A stretch of DNA of 64,000 nt from Stenotrophomonas sp. ISL-67 (GTDB lineage: Bacteria; Pseudomonadota; Gammaproteobacteria; Xanthomonadales; Xanthomonadaceae). The notes beneath the pieces were generated by a model that was given only the letters and a program-made list of their open reading frames with translations, had not been told where the DNA came from and made no database searches. This document shows, piece after piece, positions 30,894 to 44,307 of the stretch. Both the position numbers and the translations under genes were made by a program. The DNA is taken from assembly GCF_018612915.1 (NCBI RefSeq), contig NZ_JAGGRL010000001.1, forward strand, positions 310,001-374,000, given 5' to 3'. How positions within the stretch are numbered: position 1 is the stretch's first letter; each line of letters begins with the position of its first letter.

Positions 30894-31678
30894 GCGTGTA
30901 CTGCAACGGCCACCGCGCCAGCGCCGATGAGCTGGCGGCCGCGCTGGTGAACTACGGTCATTTCACCTCGCTGCAGGTGCGTGGCGGTGCAGTGCAGGGA
31001 CTCGATCTGCACCTGCGGCGGCTGCGCCAGGGCACCGAAGAACTGTTCGGCAGCCGCCTGGAGGGCACCCAGGTGCAGGCATGGATGCAGGTGGCGCTGC
31101 AGGCCGAGGGCGTCACCGACGCATCGCTGCGGGTGACGGTGTTTTCCCGCGCGTTCGATTTCCGCCAGCCCTTGCAGCCGGTGCCGGTGGATGTGCTGGT
31201 GGCGGTGGCGCCACCTGCGTCCGCACCTGCATCGCCGCGGCGCATTTGCAGCGTGCGGTACCAGCGCGAGCTGCCTCATCTGAAGCACGTGGGTACGTTC
31301 CCGTTGTTTGAGCACCGCCGCCAGGCCCTGCAGGCGGGTTTCGACGATGCCCTGTTCGCGGATGCGCAGGGGCTGGTCAGCGAAGGCACCACCTGGAACG
31401 TGGCATTCGCGCGCGACGGCAGGGTGGTCTGGCCGCAGGCGCCGGCGCTGCGCGGCACCCATGAGCGGCTGCTGCAGGCGGGGTGGGGCGGCGAGCTGCA
31501 GCTGGCGCCGGTGCGGTTGGACGATCTGGCGGGGTTTGATGCGGCCATTGCCTGCAATGCGGCAGGGGTGTGGCCGATCGGAAGGGTCGATGGGGCGGTG
31601 CTGCCGGCGTCGGAGGCGTTGTGCCAACGGGCAAAGGCGGTGTTGATGCAGGTGCCTTGGGATTCCTTGGCGGTTTGA
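30890..31678 (+). CDS. class IV (PabC/IlvE-fold) PLP enzyme
   Basis: 262 aa. Fold-type IV PLP features are visible: the Schiff-base Lys in LPHLKHVGTFPLFEHRRQA, AGFDDALFADAQGLVSEGTTWNVAF and ALRGTHERLL. PabC-type aminodeoxychorismate lyases and D-amino-acid or branched-chain aminotransferases share these, so I cannot assign the substrate. The start MSVYCNGHRA is set by the ATGA overlap with the upstream monooxygenase gene. An inverted REP pair follows. Confidence 0.8.
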   Translation: MSVYCNGHRASADELAAALVNYGHFTSLQVRGGAVQGLDLHLRRLRQGTEELFGSRLEGTQVQAWMQVALQAEGVTDASLRVTVFSRAFDFRQPLQPVPVDVLVAVAPPASAPASPRRICSVRYQRELPHLKHVGTFPLFEHRRQALQAGFDDALFADAQGLVSEGTTWNVAFARDGRVVWPQAPALRGTHERLLQAGWGGELQLAPVRLDDLAGFDAAIACNAAGVWPIGRVDGAVLPASEALCQRAKAVLMQVPWDSLAV

Positions 31679-31688
31679 GACCGCTTGG

Positions 31689-31782
31689 GCCGGCCAACGG
31701 CCGGCGCTACCGGTGTTCAGGCACGCCGACATTCCGGCATTCCGGCAGTGCGTCCCTCGGTAGCGCCGGCCGTTGGCCGGCC
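31689..31782. repeat. GTAG-type REP pair (inverted)
   Basis: GCCGGCCAAC-GGCCGGCGCTAC (31689-31710, reverse) and its complement GTAGCGCCGGCC-GTTGGCCGGC (31761-31782), between the aminotransferase gene and the rpsP promoter. Confidence 0.85.
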
Positions 31783-31850
31783 CAGGCGATGTCCGCAACT
31801 TCGTCAAGGCGCGCCAAGCAGCCCATTCAGGTTCATCCGCCCCAGCAGGC

Positions 31851-31879
31851 TTGGAATGCCCCGGCCCCGCCGCTATAAT
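31851..31879 (+). promoter_or_regulatory. promoter of the rpsP-rimM-trmD(-rplS) operon
   Basis: TTGGAA (31851-31856), a 17-nt spacer and a consensus TATAAT (31874-31879), 52 nt before rpsP. Confidence 0.75.
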
Positions 31880-31930
31880 CGCCGGCTTACCGCGCCATCC
31901 TGGCGACTGGGCAATAGAGGAAGCAACACC

Positions 31931-32191
31931 ATGGTCAAGATTCGACTGACCCGCGGCGGCGCCAAGAAGCGTCCGTTCTACCACATCATCGTGACCGACT
32001 CGCGCAGCGCGCGCGACGGCCGCAACATCGAGCGCGTGGGTTACTACAACCCGGTTGCCCAGGGCGCCGAAGCCCGCATCGTGCTGGATATCCCGAAGGT
32101 CGACGCATGGGTTGCCAACGGCGCCCAGCTGACCGACAAGGTTCGCAACCTGTACAAGGAAGCGACCAAGGCCCAGGCCGCTGCGGCCTGA
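31931..32191 (+). CDS. rpsP: 30S ribosomal protein S16
   Basis: 86-aa S16, a 30S assembly protein, starting [20 protein letters not shown] with the family signature [12 protein letters not shown] and GYYNPVA. AGAGGAAG precedes the ATG. First gene of the conserved rpsP-rimM-trmD-rplS cluster. Confidence 0.99.
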   Translation: MVKIRLTRGGAKKRPFYHIIVTDSRSARDGRNIERVGYYNPVAQGAEARIVLDIPKVDAWVANGAQLTDKVRNLYKEATKAQAAAA

Positions 32192-32233
32192 TCCTGAAGG
32201 GCCGCGCCTGACGCGGCCCACCGGTCTATTCAG

Positions 32234-32746
32234 ATGAAAGATACCGAGCGCCGCATCCTGCTGGGCAGGATTGTCGGCGCTTTTGGTGTGCGAGGCGAGA
32301 TAAAGCTCGAGTCCTGGACCGAGCCGCGTACCGCCATCTTCAACTATCAGCCCTGGATCCTGCGCTCGCCCGCCGGCCAGGAGAGCACCCTCACCGGCGC
32401 GCGCGGACGTCAGTCCGGCAAGCACCTGGTAGCGGTGTTTCCCGATATCACCGACCGCGACGTGGTCGAGTCGATGTACGGGACCGAAGTCTATGTAGCA
32501 CGCAGCGCACTGCCGCCGCCGAAGGCCGACGAGTATTACTGGGTCGACCTGGAAGGTTTACGGGTGCGTACCGTTGATGGCGTCGAACTGGGGCGGGTTT
32601 CGCACCTGTTCTCGACCGGCTCCAACGACGTGGTGGTGGTACAGGGCGACCGTGAGCGGATGATTCCGTTCGTGCAGCCGGATTTCGTGAAGTCGGTGGA
32701 TTTCGAGGCCAACCTGGTCGTCGTTGATTGGGACCCGGAGTTCTGA
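32234..32746 (+). CDS. rimM: 16S rRNA processing protein RimM
   Basis: 170-aa 30S maturation factor that binds S19. The N-terminal RimM barrel shows [20 protein letters not shown], and the C-terminal PRC-barrel shows [11 protein letters not shown] and [20 protein letters not shown], ending VDWDPEF. Lies 42 nt after rpsP and 3 nt before trmD. Confidence 0.97.
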   Translation: MKDTERRILLGRIVGAFGVRGEIKLESWTEPRTAIFNYQPWILRSPAGQESTLTGARGRQSGKHLVAVFPDITDRDVVESMYGTEVYVARSALPPPKADEYYWVDLEGLRVRTVDGVELGRVSHLFSTGSNDVVVVQGDRERMIPFVQPDFVKSVDFEANLVVVDWDPEF

Positions 32747-32749
32747 TCG

Positions 32750-33502
32750 ATGCGTATTGACGTCATCACCCTGTTCCCCGAATTCATGGCGCAGTCGGCC
32801 GCGCTGGGCGTGGTCGGCCGTGCGGCCGAACGCGGCCTGCTCGACCTGCATGGCTGGAATCCGCGTGACTACGCCGAGGGCAACTATCGCCGGGTGGACG
32901 ACCGTCCGTTCGGCGGTGGCCCGGGCATGGTGATGCTGATCGAGCCGCTGCGTGCCTGCCTGGCGGCGGCCAAGGCGGCCGATCCGGTGCCGGCGCCGGT
33001 GATCTACCTCAGCCCGCAGGGGCGGCCGCTGACCCAGGCCAAGGCCCGGGAGCTGGCCGCACTGCCGCGCATGATCCTGTTGTGCGGGCGCTATGAAGGC
33101 GTGGACGAGCGCTTCCTGGCGGCTGAAGTCACCGAGGAAATCTCGATTGGCGATTACGTCCTGTCTGGCGGCGAGCTGGGCGCGGCGGTGATCGTTGATG
33201 CCGTCACCCGGCTGCAGGATGGCGCCTTGAACGACGCCGAATCGGCCGCCCAGGACAGTTTCGAGGGCCCGCAGGGGCTGCTGGACTGCCCGCATTTCAG
33301 CCAGCCGGCGCAACATGAATGGGGCGATGTTCCGGACGTGCTGCGCTCTGGCAACCACGCGGCCATCGCCCGCTGGCGCCGCCAGCAGTCGCTGCTGCGG
33401 ACCTGGCTGCGGCGCCCGGACCTGCTCGACGAGGCCAGCCTGTCCAAGGCCGACAAGCAGTTGTTGGCCCAAGCCCGGGATGAAGGCGATTCACCCCGGT
33501 AG
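32750..33502 (+). CDS. trmD: tRNA (guanine-N1)-methyltransferase
   Basis: TrmD makes m1G37 in tRNAs. The 250-aa SPOUT methyltransferase shows [12 protein letters not shown], the knot segments [13 protein letters not shown] and [16 protein letters not shown], and [15 protein letters not shown]. The stop codon TAG is part of a REP element (33499-33520), so the last codons (DSPR-stop) run into the repeat. Confidence 0.98.
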   Translation: MRIDVITLFPEFMAQSAALGVVGRAAERGLLDLHGWNPRDYAEGNYRRVDDRPFGGGPGMVMLIEPLRACLAAAKAADPVPAPVIYLSPQGRPLTQAKARELAALPRMILLCGRYEGVDERFLAAEVTEEISIGDYVLSGGELGAAVIVDAVTRLQDGALNDAESAAQDSFEGPQGLLDCPHFSQPAQHEWGDVPDVLRSGNHAAIARWRRQQSLLRTWLRRPDLLDEASLSKADKQLLAQARDEGDSPR

Positions 33503-33557
33503 CGCCGGCCGTTGGCCGGCCCACGGATCACTTGGGCCGGCCAACGGCCGGCGCTAC
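33499..33557. repeat. GTAG-type REP pair; first unit provides the trmD stop codon
   Basis: GTAGCGCCGGCC-GTTGGCCGGC (33499-33520) and its complement (33536-33557). The TAG of the first unit is the trmD stop. The pair can form a stable hairpin between trmD and rplS. Confidence 0.85.
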
Positions 33558-33723
33558 CGGGTGGTATCGGTCCCGAAAAATGGTTAGAATTGCGGATTCC
33601 CATCAGGTTTTTCATGCCCGATGGTGGAAACCCTACAAAAAACGTGCAGCACAGTCCGGTGACTGCATGAGCCTACGTTGTCGAAACGACACGACCACCC
33701 GAACGAACACAATCGGTGCACCC

Positions 33724-34131
33724 ATGAGCAAGCTGAACAAAACCATCCTCTCGGACTTCGAATCCGCCCAGATCACCCGCGAGCTGCCGAAGTTCAGCCA
33801 GGGCGACACCATTGTCGTGAACGTGAAGGTGAAGGAAGGCAACCGCGAGCGCGTCCAGGCGTACGAAGGCGTCGTGATCGGCACCAAGAACGCCGGCCTG
33901 AACTCCGCGTTCACCGTCCGCAAGATCTCGCACGGCTACGGCGTCGAGCGCGTCTTCCAGACCCACAGCGCCATCATCGACTCGGTCGAAGTGAAGCGTC
34001 GTGGTAAGGTCCGCGCCGGCAAGCTGTACTACCTGCGTGGCCTGGAAGGCAAGGCTGCCCGCATCAAGGAAGATCTGGCTGCTGCTGCGCAGGCCAAGGC
34101 CGCGCGCCTGGCTGCCAAGGCTGCCCAGTAA
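33724..34131 (+). CDS. rplS: 50S ribosomal protein L19
   Basis: 135-aa L19, at the subunit interface. It has the motifs [35 protein letters not shown] and [36 protein letters not shown] C-terminal sequence ([20 protein letters not shown]). An Ala/Lys-rich tail follows. I chose the ATG at 33724. It is separated from trmD by the REP pair and a TAGAAT-like -10 at 33585, so it may also have its own promoter. Terminator at 34171-34207. Confidence 0.98.
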   Translation: MSKLNKTILSDFESAQITRELPKFSQGDTIVVNVKVKEGNRERVQAYEGVVIGTKNAGLNSAFTVRKISHGYGVERVFQTHSAIIDSVEVKRRGKVRAGKLYYLRGLEGKAARIKEDLAAAAQAKAARLAAKAAQ

Positions 34132-34170
34132 TTCCGGAGTGGTGTACCGACCACGGTCGGTACCTGCCCA

Positions 34171-34207
34171 GCAAACGGCCACCTTCGGGTGGCCGTTTGC
34201 GTTTTGG
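34171..34207 (+). terminator. terminator after rplS
   Basis: GCAAACGGCCACC-ttcg-GGTGGCCGTTTGC followed by GTTTTGG. A smaller palindrome (GTACCGACC-ac-GGTCGGTAC, 34144-34163) precedes it. Confidence 0.85.
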
Positions 34208-34216
34208 ATTCCGTGG

Positions 34217-34285
34217 GACACGCATGGCGTGTCGCTACGCGGTGGTCGGTACGCAACGGTTGCGTAGTGACACGCCATGCGTGTC
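34217..34285. repeat. GTAG-type REP pair, GACACGC subfamily
   Basis: GACACGCATGGCGTGTC followed by GCTAC (34217-34238, reverse) and GTAGTGACACGCC-ATGCGTGTC (34264-34285), between convergent rplS and the MATE gene. Confidence 0.8.
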
Positions 34286-34323
34286 AAAGCCATCTACGGT
34301 CGCCCGACGCGTTTCAACGCCAT

Positions 34324-35790
34324 CTAACCGCGTTCGACCCCGGCAACCCGCGGGTCCGGGTCGGCGACCGGCGAGGGCGGCGCCGCCGGAATTTCCGCCG
34401 GGGCTGCCATCTCCTCGCGGTGGCTCGGCAACATCCGTGCTTTGCGCCAGCCGCCCCAGCGGTAATACGCCAGCGACAGGATCATCGCGCAGAACGAGCT
34501 GACCGGGAAACTCCACCACACCGCGTCGGCCCCCAGCCGGTTCTGCAGCAGTTCGGCGAACGGCACGCGGATGCCCCACAGCGATACCGCCAGGATCAGC
34601 AGCGGTGGAATCACCGCGCCGGTGGAGCGCACTACGCCGGAAATCACGAAGTTCACGCCGAAGAACAGGAACGACCACACCGCGATGTGGTTCAGATGGC
34701 GCGCCACGTCCAGCGCTTCGCTGCCGCTGGGCAGGAACAGCGCCAGCGTGTACCGGTCAAGCAGGATCAGCGGCGCAATCAGCACGCCGGTGAGCAGGAA
34801 GTTGTACAGCACGCCGCTGCGCGCGGTGCCCCGCACGCGCGACCAGTTGCCCGCGCCCACGTTCTGCGCGGCCATCGAAGAACACGCCGCACCGATCGCC
34901 ATCGCCGGCATCTGCACGTACGTCCACAACTGCAGCGAGGCGCCGTAGGCGGCTGCGGTATCGGTGCCGTAGCTGTTGACCATGGTCATCATCATGATCA
35001 TCGACAGCGAGATCAGCACCATCTGCAGGCCCATCGGTACGCCCTTGACCACCAGCGCGCGCAGGATCTCCAGATCCACCTTGAACAGGTGCATGTCCTT
35101 GCGCCCCAGCCACAGCACGTGGCGCTTGTTGCGCATGTACCAGAGCAGGCCGGCCAGCGACAGCGTCTGCGCGATCAGCGTGGCCCACGCCGCGCCGGCA
35201 ATGCCCAGTTGCGGAAACGGACCGATGCCGAAGATCAGCAGCGGATTGAAGCCGATATCCAGCACCACCGACAGCAGCAGGAAGCGGAACGGCGTGCGTG
35301 AATCGCCCACGCCGCGCAATGCCGAACTGAGGAAGGCAAACGCATACAGCGTCGGCATCGCCAGGAAGATCACCTTCAGGTACGCCTCCGCCAGCGGCAG
35401 CGATGCCGCCGGTGTACCCATCGCCGCCAGCAGCGGATGCGACAGCCACCAGCCGGCGATGGCGATCACCACCGACAGCCCGATGAAGAAGGTGGCACTG
35501 GTGCCCATCACGCGCCGCGCCTGGGGGATATCGCGCGCGCCCATCGCCTGGCCGATCAGGATGGTGGCGGCCATGCCGATGCCGAACACCGACCCGATCA
35601 GGAAGAACATGATGTTGTTGGCGTTCGCGGTGGCGGTCAGCGCCGCCTCGCCCAGGAAGCGGCCCACCCACACCGCATTCACCGAGCCGTTCAACGACTG
35701 GGCGATGTTGCCTGCCAGGATCGGCAGGGCGAACAGGAACAGATTGCGCCCGATCGGGCCGGTGGTCAGGTCAAGCGGCGCTTTGGCCAT
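34324..35790 (-). CDS. MATE-family multidrug efflux transporter
   Basis: 488-aa inner-membrane protein with 12 hydrophobic segments and the MATE pattern in both halves (NGSVNAVWVGRFLGEAALTA near the N terminus and GAACSSMAAQNVGAGN in the second half). MATE proteins export cationic drugs by Na+ or H+ antiport; substrate unknown here. The last 45 residues are a Pro/Ala-rich cytoplasmic tail. It stands alone, convergent with rplS and divergent from a small lipoprotein gene. Confidence 0.92.
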   Translation of the reverse strand: MAKAPLDLTTGPIGRNLFLFALPILAGNIAQSLNGSVNAVWVGRFLGEAALTATANANNIMFFLIGSVFGIGMAATILIGQAMGARDIPQARRVMGTSATFFIGLSVVIAIAGWWLSHPLLAAMGTPAASLPLAEAYLKVIFLAMPTLYAFAFLSSALRGVGDSRTPFRFLLLSVVLDIGFNPLLIFGIGPFPQLGIAGAAWATLIAQTLSLAGLLWYMRNKRHVLWLGRKDMHLFKVDLEILRALVVKGVPMGLQMVLISLSMIMMMTMVNSYGTDTAAAYGASLQLWTYVQMPAMAIGAACSSMAAQNVGAGNWSRVRGTARSGVLYNFLLTGVLIAPLILLDRYTLALFLPSGSEALDVARHLNHIAVWSFLFFGVNFVISGVVRSTGAVIPPLLILAVSLWGIRVPFAELLQNRLGADAVWWSFPVSSFCAMILSLAYYRWGGWRKARMLPSHREEMAAPAEIPAAPPSPVADPDPRVAGVERG

Positions 35791-35854
35791 GTGCTCTGGA
35801 GATCAAGCCCGGAGAGCGGCACACTAACACCAACCCCGTAACCGGGATATCGCG

Positions 35855-36148
35855 ATGCACACGTTGGTAGCGCCGGCCGTTGGCCGGCCCCGTGAAACCG
35901 GCCCTGACCGGTTCATCCCCGCACTTGCGGCACTCTTGATTGCGGCCGTCCTGCCCGCATGTTCGAGTACAGACGACCGCCTGCGCGATGCGCAGGTACG
36001 GCCGATGGACCGACCGGAATGCCAGGTCGGCAGCCAGCGCCGCGATCTGGATGCGGGGGTACCCGTGCTGATCGGGGGCACCGGTTGCCGAGGCAACCCG
36101 TCGGCGCCGCAACCGCTGAACCGACGACCGGCAGAGCCGGGGAGCTGA
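35855..36148 (+). CDS. small predicted lipoprotein with REP-derived N terminus
   Basis: 97 aa, function unknown. A hydrophobic stretch ends in a lipobox (ALAALLIAAVLPAC) and the mature part is SSTDDRLRDAQVRPMDRPEC..., with two more cysteines. The first 18 residues ([18 protein letters not shown]) come largely from a REP element at 35867-35888, so the signal peptide has an unusual n-region. TTG at 35864 is an alternative start. It lies 9 nt before hslR and may be co-transcribed with it. Confidence 0.55.
   Translation: MHTLVAPAVGRPRETGPDRFIPALAALLIAAVLPACSSTDDRLRDAQVRPMDRPECQVGSQRRDLDAGVPVLIGGTGCRGNPSAPQPLNRRPAEPGS
35867..35888 (+). repeat. GTAG-type REP inside the 5' end of a coding sequence
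   Basis: GTAGCGCCGGCC-GTTGGCCGGC, translated as VAPAVGR in the lipoprotein gene at 35855. Confidence 0.8.
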
Positions 36149-36157
36149 ACCACCCGC

Positions 36158-36568
36158 ATGACTGAAGCACAACCGTTGGTCGCCGCCGCCGTGCGGCTGG
36201 ACGTGTGGCTGTGGGCCGCACGCTTCTTCAAAACCCGCAGCCTGGCCAAGCAGGCCGTGGAAACCGGCAAGGTGGACGTCGCCGGGCAGCGGCCGAAATC
36301 CTCGCGTGCGGTGCGCGTGGGTGAGCAACTGCAGATCAGCCGAGGCGATGAGGTGTATGACGTACAGGTGCGCGGGCTGAGCGACCTGCGTGGCCCCGCG
36401 CCGGTGGCGCAGCAGCTGTACGAAGAAAGCGAGGCATCACGCGCGCGGCGGGCGGAGCAGCGGGCGCAGCGCGCCGCCATGAAGAACGGCTACCTGCCGC
36501 CGGAACACCGGCCAGACAAACGCGCGCGGCGGTTGATCAAGGCGTTGGGCGATCTCGACGCGTTGTAA
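36158..36568 (+). CDS. hslR: S4-domain RNA-binding heat shock protein Hsp15
   Basis: 136 aa with an N-terminal S4 domain (VRLDVWLWAARFFKTRSLAKQAVETGKVDV) and a basic C-terminal tail (RPDKRARRLIKALGDLDAL). Hsp15 binds 50S subunits carrying nascent peptidyl-tRNA after heat shock and helps recycle them. Length fits E. coli HslR (133 aa). Starts 9 nt after the small lipoprotein gene. A cluster of three REP units follows. Confidence 0.9.
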   Translation: MTEAQPLVAAAVRLDVWLWAARFFKTRSLAKQAVETGKVDVAGQRPKSSRAVRVGEQLQISRGDEVYDVQVRGLSDLRGPAPVAQQLYEESEASRARRAEQRAQRAAMKNGYLPPEHRPDKRARRLIKALGDLDAL

Positions 36569-36590
36569 TGCGTAGAAGAGACGTCACCCG

Positions 36591-36692
36591 GTAGCGCCGG
36601 CCGTTGGCCGGCCCAGGCGGTCCCAAGGCCGGCCAACGGCCGGCGCTACCGAGCCAAATCCCCTCGGGTAGCGCACGACCGTTGGTCGTGCG
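36591..36692. repeat. cluster of three GTAG-type REP units
   Basis: GTAGCGCCGGCC-GTTGGCCGGC (36591-36612), its complement (36628-36649), then a variant GTAGCGCACGACC-GTTGGTCGTGCG (36668-36692), between convergent hslR and katG. Confidence 0.85.
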
Positions 36693-36707
36693 CCTCCTGA
36701 GCCCGCC

Positions 36708-39724
<3,017 letters not shown>

Positions 39725-39817
39725 GATCGACTCCTTCGACCCGGGATGGGACCGGCGGAGGATAACGCCGCGTATACGAAGGGAATGCGAAGGCTTCACG
39801 CGAAGACGTGAAGCCCG

Positions 39818-39877
39818 GTAGCGCCGGCCGTTGGCCGGCCCACGGATTGCCTGGGGCTGGCCAACGGCCGGCGCTAC
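39818..39877. repeat. GTAG-type REP pair (inverted)
   Basis: GTAGCGCCGGCC-GTTGGCCGGC (39818-39839) and a near-complement GCTGGCCAAC-GGCCGGCGCTAC (39856-39877, one mismatch), between the mutS 3' end and the DUF937 gene. Confidence 0.85.
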
Positions 39878-39893
39878 CGGAACGGCGGTGCTG

Positions 39894-42482
<2,589 letters not shown>

Positions 42483-42608
42483 GCGGGGTCCATCGGTGGC
42501 GAGGCCCTGGGCAGGCCGGACTCCACATTGTAGGGGAGGGCCGCACCTGCGGCTGCCGCCTGCGCCGAACTGAACGGTTGCGCCGACCTAAACGGTTGGC
42601 CGACTGAA

Positions 42609-42755
42609 TGGTAGGGGCGGTCGCAAGACGACTGCCGATGGTAAATCCACGCCCGGTGACGCATGACCTTGAACGGACAGGCGCCTCCGTTCGTGGCCCA
42701 TGCGCCACCGGGTGTTGATTGTCTGCGTGCAGTCGTTTGGGAATCGACGCTACCA
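42609..42755. repeat. long palindromic repeat family, complete copy C
   Basis: A 147-nt imperfect palindrome: left arm GGTAGGGGCGGTCGCAAGAC then GACTGCC, inner GTGACGCATGACC and GGCCCATGCGCCACC around AGGCGCC, right arm GCAGTCGTTTGGGAATCGAC then GCTACC. It occupies most of the 297-nt gap between mutS and the barstar-family gene. Confidence 0.7.
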
Positions 42756-42779
42756 GGCGGGGCCCTGTAGTCAGGGGGC

Positions 42780-43184
42780 TCAGCGACCTTCCAGCTGGAT
42801 CCGGAGATGGGCCGCGAAGATCTCCATGACGATCTGGAAGTAGGTCTGGCCTTCGCCGGCGTCCAGCGCCTTCAGCTGAGCCGCGATGTTGGCCTCGTTG
42901 AACTTGCCACTTCCTGCAAGCTTGCCCTGCAGCCATGCGCGGGTCGCATCCACACCGAGCGCGCTGCGGGTGTGCTCCATGTCCTGCCAGATCACCTTTG
43001 CGCTTTCGTGCCCGGCCAACACGCCATAGCCGCCGTACAACATGTCATCCAGCGCATCCAGGCTGTGCCCGAGCTGCCAGTCCTCGTCGGCCATGAAGAC
43101 CCGGTTGATCTCGGCGTAGAAGCTGGGGATGTCGTTGATCGCGCTGCCGGCCAGCATCAGCACGAGTGAGTCATGGGTAGTCAT
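42780..43184 (-). CDS. barstar-family protein (predicted ribonuclease inhibitor)
   Basis: 134 aa. The barstar pattern is visible: DIPSFYAEINRVF, then SLDALDDMLYGGYG, followed by a C-terminal extension (VIWQDMEHTRSALG..., YFQIVMEIFAAHLRIQLEGR). Barstar inhibits the RNase barnase; related proteins act as immunity proteins. No partner RNase is visible nearby. I chose the ATG at 43184 with GGAG 10 nt upstream. It lies back to back with the Abi/HEPN-like gene at 43466. Confidence 0.75.
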   Translation of the reverse strand: MTTHDSLVLMLAGSAINDIPSFYAEINRVFMADEDWQLGHSLDALDDMLYGGYGVLAGHESAKVIWQDMEHTRSALGVDATRAWLQGKLAGSGKFNEANIAAQLKALDAGEGQTYFQIVMEIFAAHLRIQLEGR

Positions 43185-43372
43185 ACCTGTGTGTCTCCAT
43201 GCACCTTGCCAACGGGACAAGAGCGGCGCTGCTCGATGAGTGATGGTGACGCATCCATCCCACTTGCACGACCGAAAAGCGCGAAATCCATACGCCAGCC
43301 GTGAACGCGGTCGCAGGATGGAGACCAACCTGCTCACGCGCTTCCATTGGCTCGTAGACTCGAAAAACAGGC

Positions 43373-43434
43373 AAAAAAAACCCCGGAACCCGTCACTCAC
43401 TTACAGCATGTGAGGAGAGGAGCCGGCCCGGGGT
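43373..43434 (-). terminator. orphan intrinsic terminator on the minus strand
   Basis: On the minus strand ACACCCCGG (ending 43428) pairs with CCGGGGT (43386-43380), with an inner CTCAC/GTGAG hairpin, and is followed by eight U (43380-43373). No minus-strand gene ends here, so it may close a small antisense transcript from the 5' end of the gene at 43466, or act in the barstar leader. Confidence 0.5.
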
Positions 43435-43465
43435 GTGTGGCGGCAATATAGAGGATGCAGAACCG

Positions 43466-44185
43466 GTGTTCAACAACCCAGAGTGGGCAGCGCTTATAGA
43501 TGTGAAGACCGCAGGTGGGGTGGCTTCCGCACTGTCGCATGCCCGGCTGGGTGCCTTCGGGTTGGAGCAGCAACACGTGGCGGGCGACGCCGCGGTGCAT
43601 TCCACGGCGGATCTCGTAGGTGCAGTGTCCAGGCACGGGATCAACATGGTGCTGTGTGAAGCGCCATACCCCGTCATGCATATGATGGAGCTGGTGCTGC
43701 GCAATCGCGTACACGAAGCATTTTCCGCGCACTTCAATTCCTCCCAATGGTTTGAGGACGGCTGGCTCAAGGCATCGCACCAGCGGCTGATTGAGGAGGC
43801 CAAAACAGAGCTTAGGCAGCGCGGTGTCGCGCGGGACGCCAATCGGGTCATTGCCGAGCTCAGCTTCGGGTTCTGGTGCGGCATGTTTCATGCCGGCTAC
43901 GAGCGGGGAGAAGGACCATGGCCGGCATTGTTGCGTGCGGTGTTCCCCAGGGTGCCCAAGTCGTGGGCAACCCGCGAGAAGATCCGAGTTCGATTGGAAT
44001 CGGCGCGCCTGCTACGCAATCGCGTGTTTCATCATCACCCGATTTCCCAGTTCCAAGACCTGCATGCCAGGCATCGAGCGTTGGTCGAGCTCCTGGGGTG
44101 GATGTCTCCCGACGCCAGGGCCCACGTTGAGTCGGTCTGCCGTTTCAACAGAGTGCACGCCAATCGCCTTCAGTTGGCGGTTTAG
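43466..44185 (+). CDS. Abi/HEPN-like protein
   Basis: 239 aa. The layout resembles Abi-family HEPN proteins: LSHARLGAF near the N terminus, a central ELVLRNRVHEAF helix and a second RNRVFHHHPI at residues 184-192 giving an R-x4-H (RNRVFH) motif typical of HEPN RNases. I chose the GTG at 43466 (MFNNPEWAAL) with AGAGG upstream; a GTG at 43433 would add 11 residues and overlap the terminator stem. Role in phage defence is inferred from family resemblance. Base composition is lower in GC than the flanks. Confidence 0.65.
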   Translation: MFNNPEWAALIDVKTAGGVASALSHARLGAFGLEQQHVAGDAAVHSTADLVGAVSRHGINMVLCEAPYPVMHMMELVLRNRVHEAFSAHFNSSQWFEDGWLKASHQRLIEEAKTELRQRGVARDANRVIAELSFGFWCGMFHAGYERGEGPWPALLRAVFPRVPKSWATREKIRVRLESARLLRNRVFHHHPISQFQDLHARHRALVELLGWMSPDARAHVESVCRFNRVHANRLQLAV

Positions 44186-44307
44186 TGGGCCGCTTCGGAA
44201 TCGCCGAGCGACTGCTATATGGGAATTGCCAACGGTTATTTAAATGCGGCGATGCGACATGAAAGAGTGGGCTTCTATTCACGAACTACTCCGGAGGCCG
44301 TTCGCCC

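Noticed and set aside
43393..43891. Minus-strand frames of about 164 codons overlapping the Abi-like gene
   Set aside because: They are antisense to the HEPN-motif frame, have no domain of their own, and overlap the hairpin terminator.
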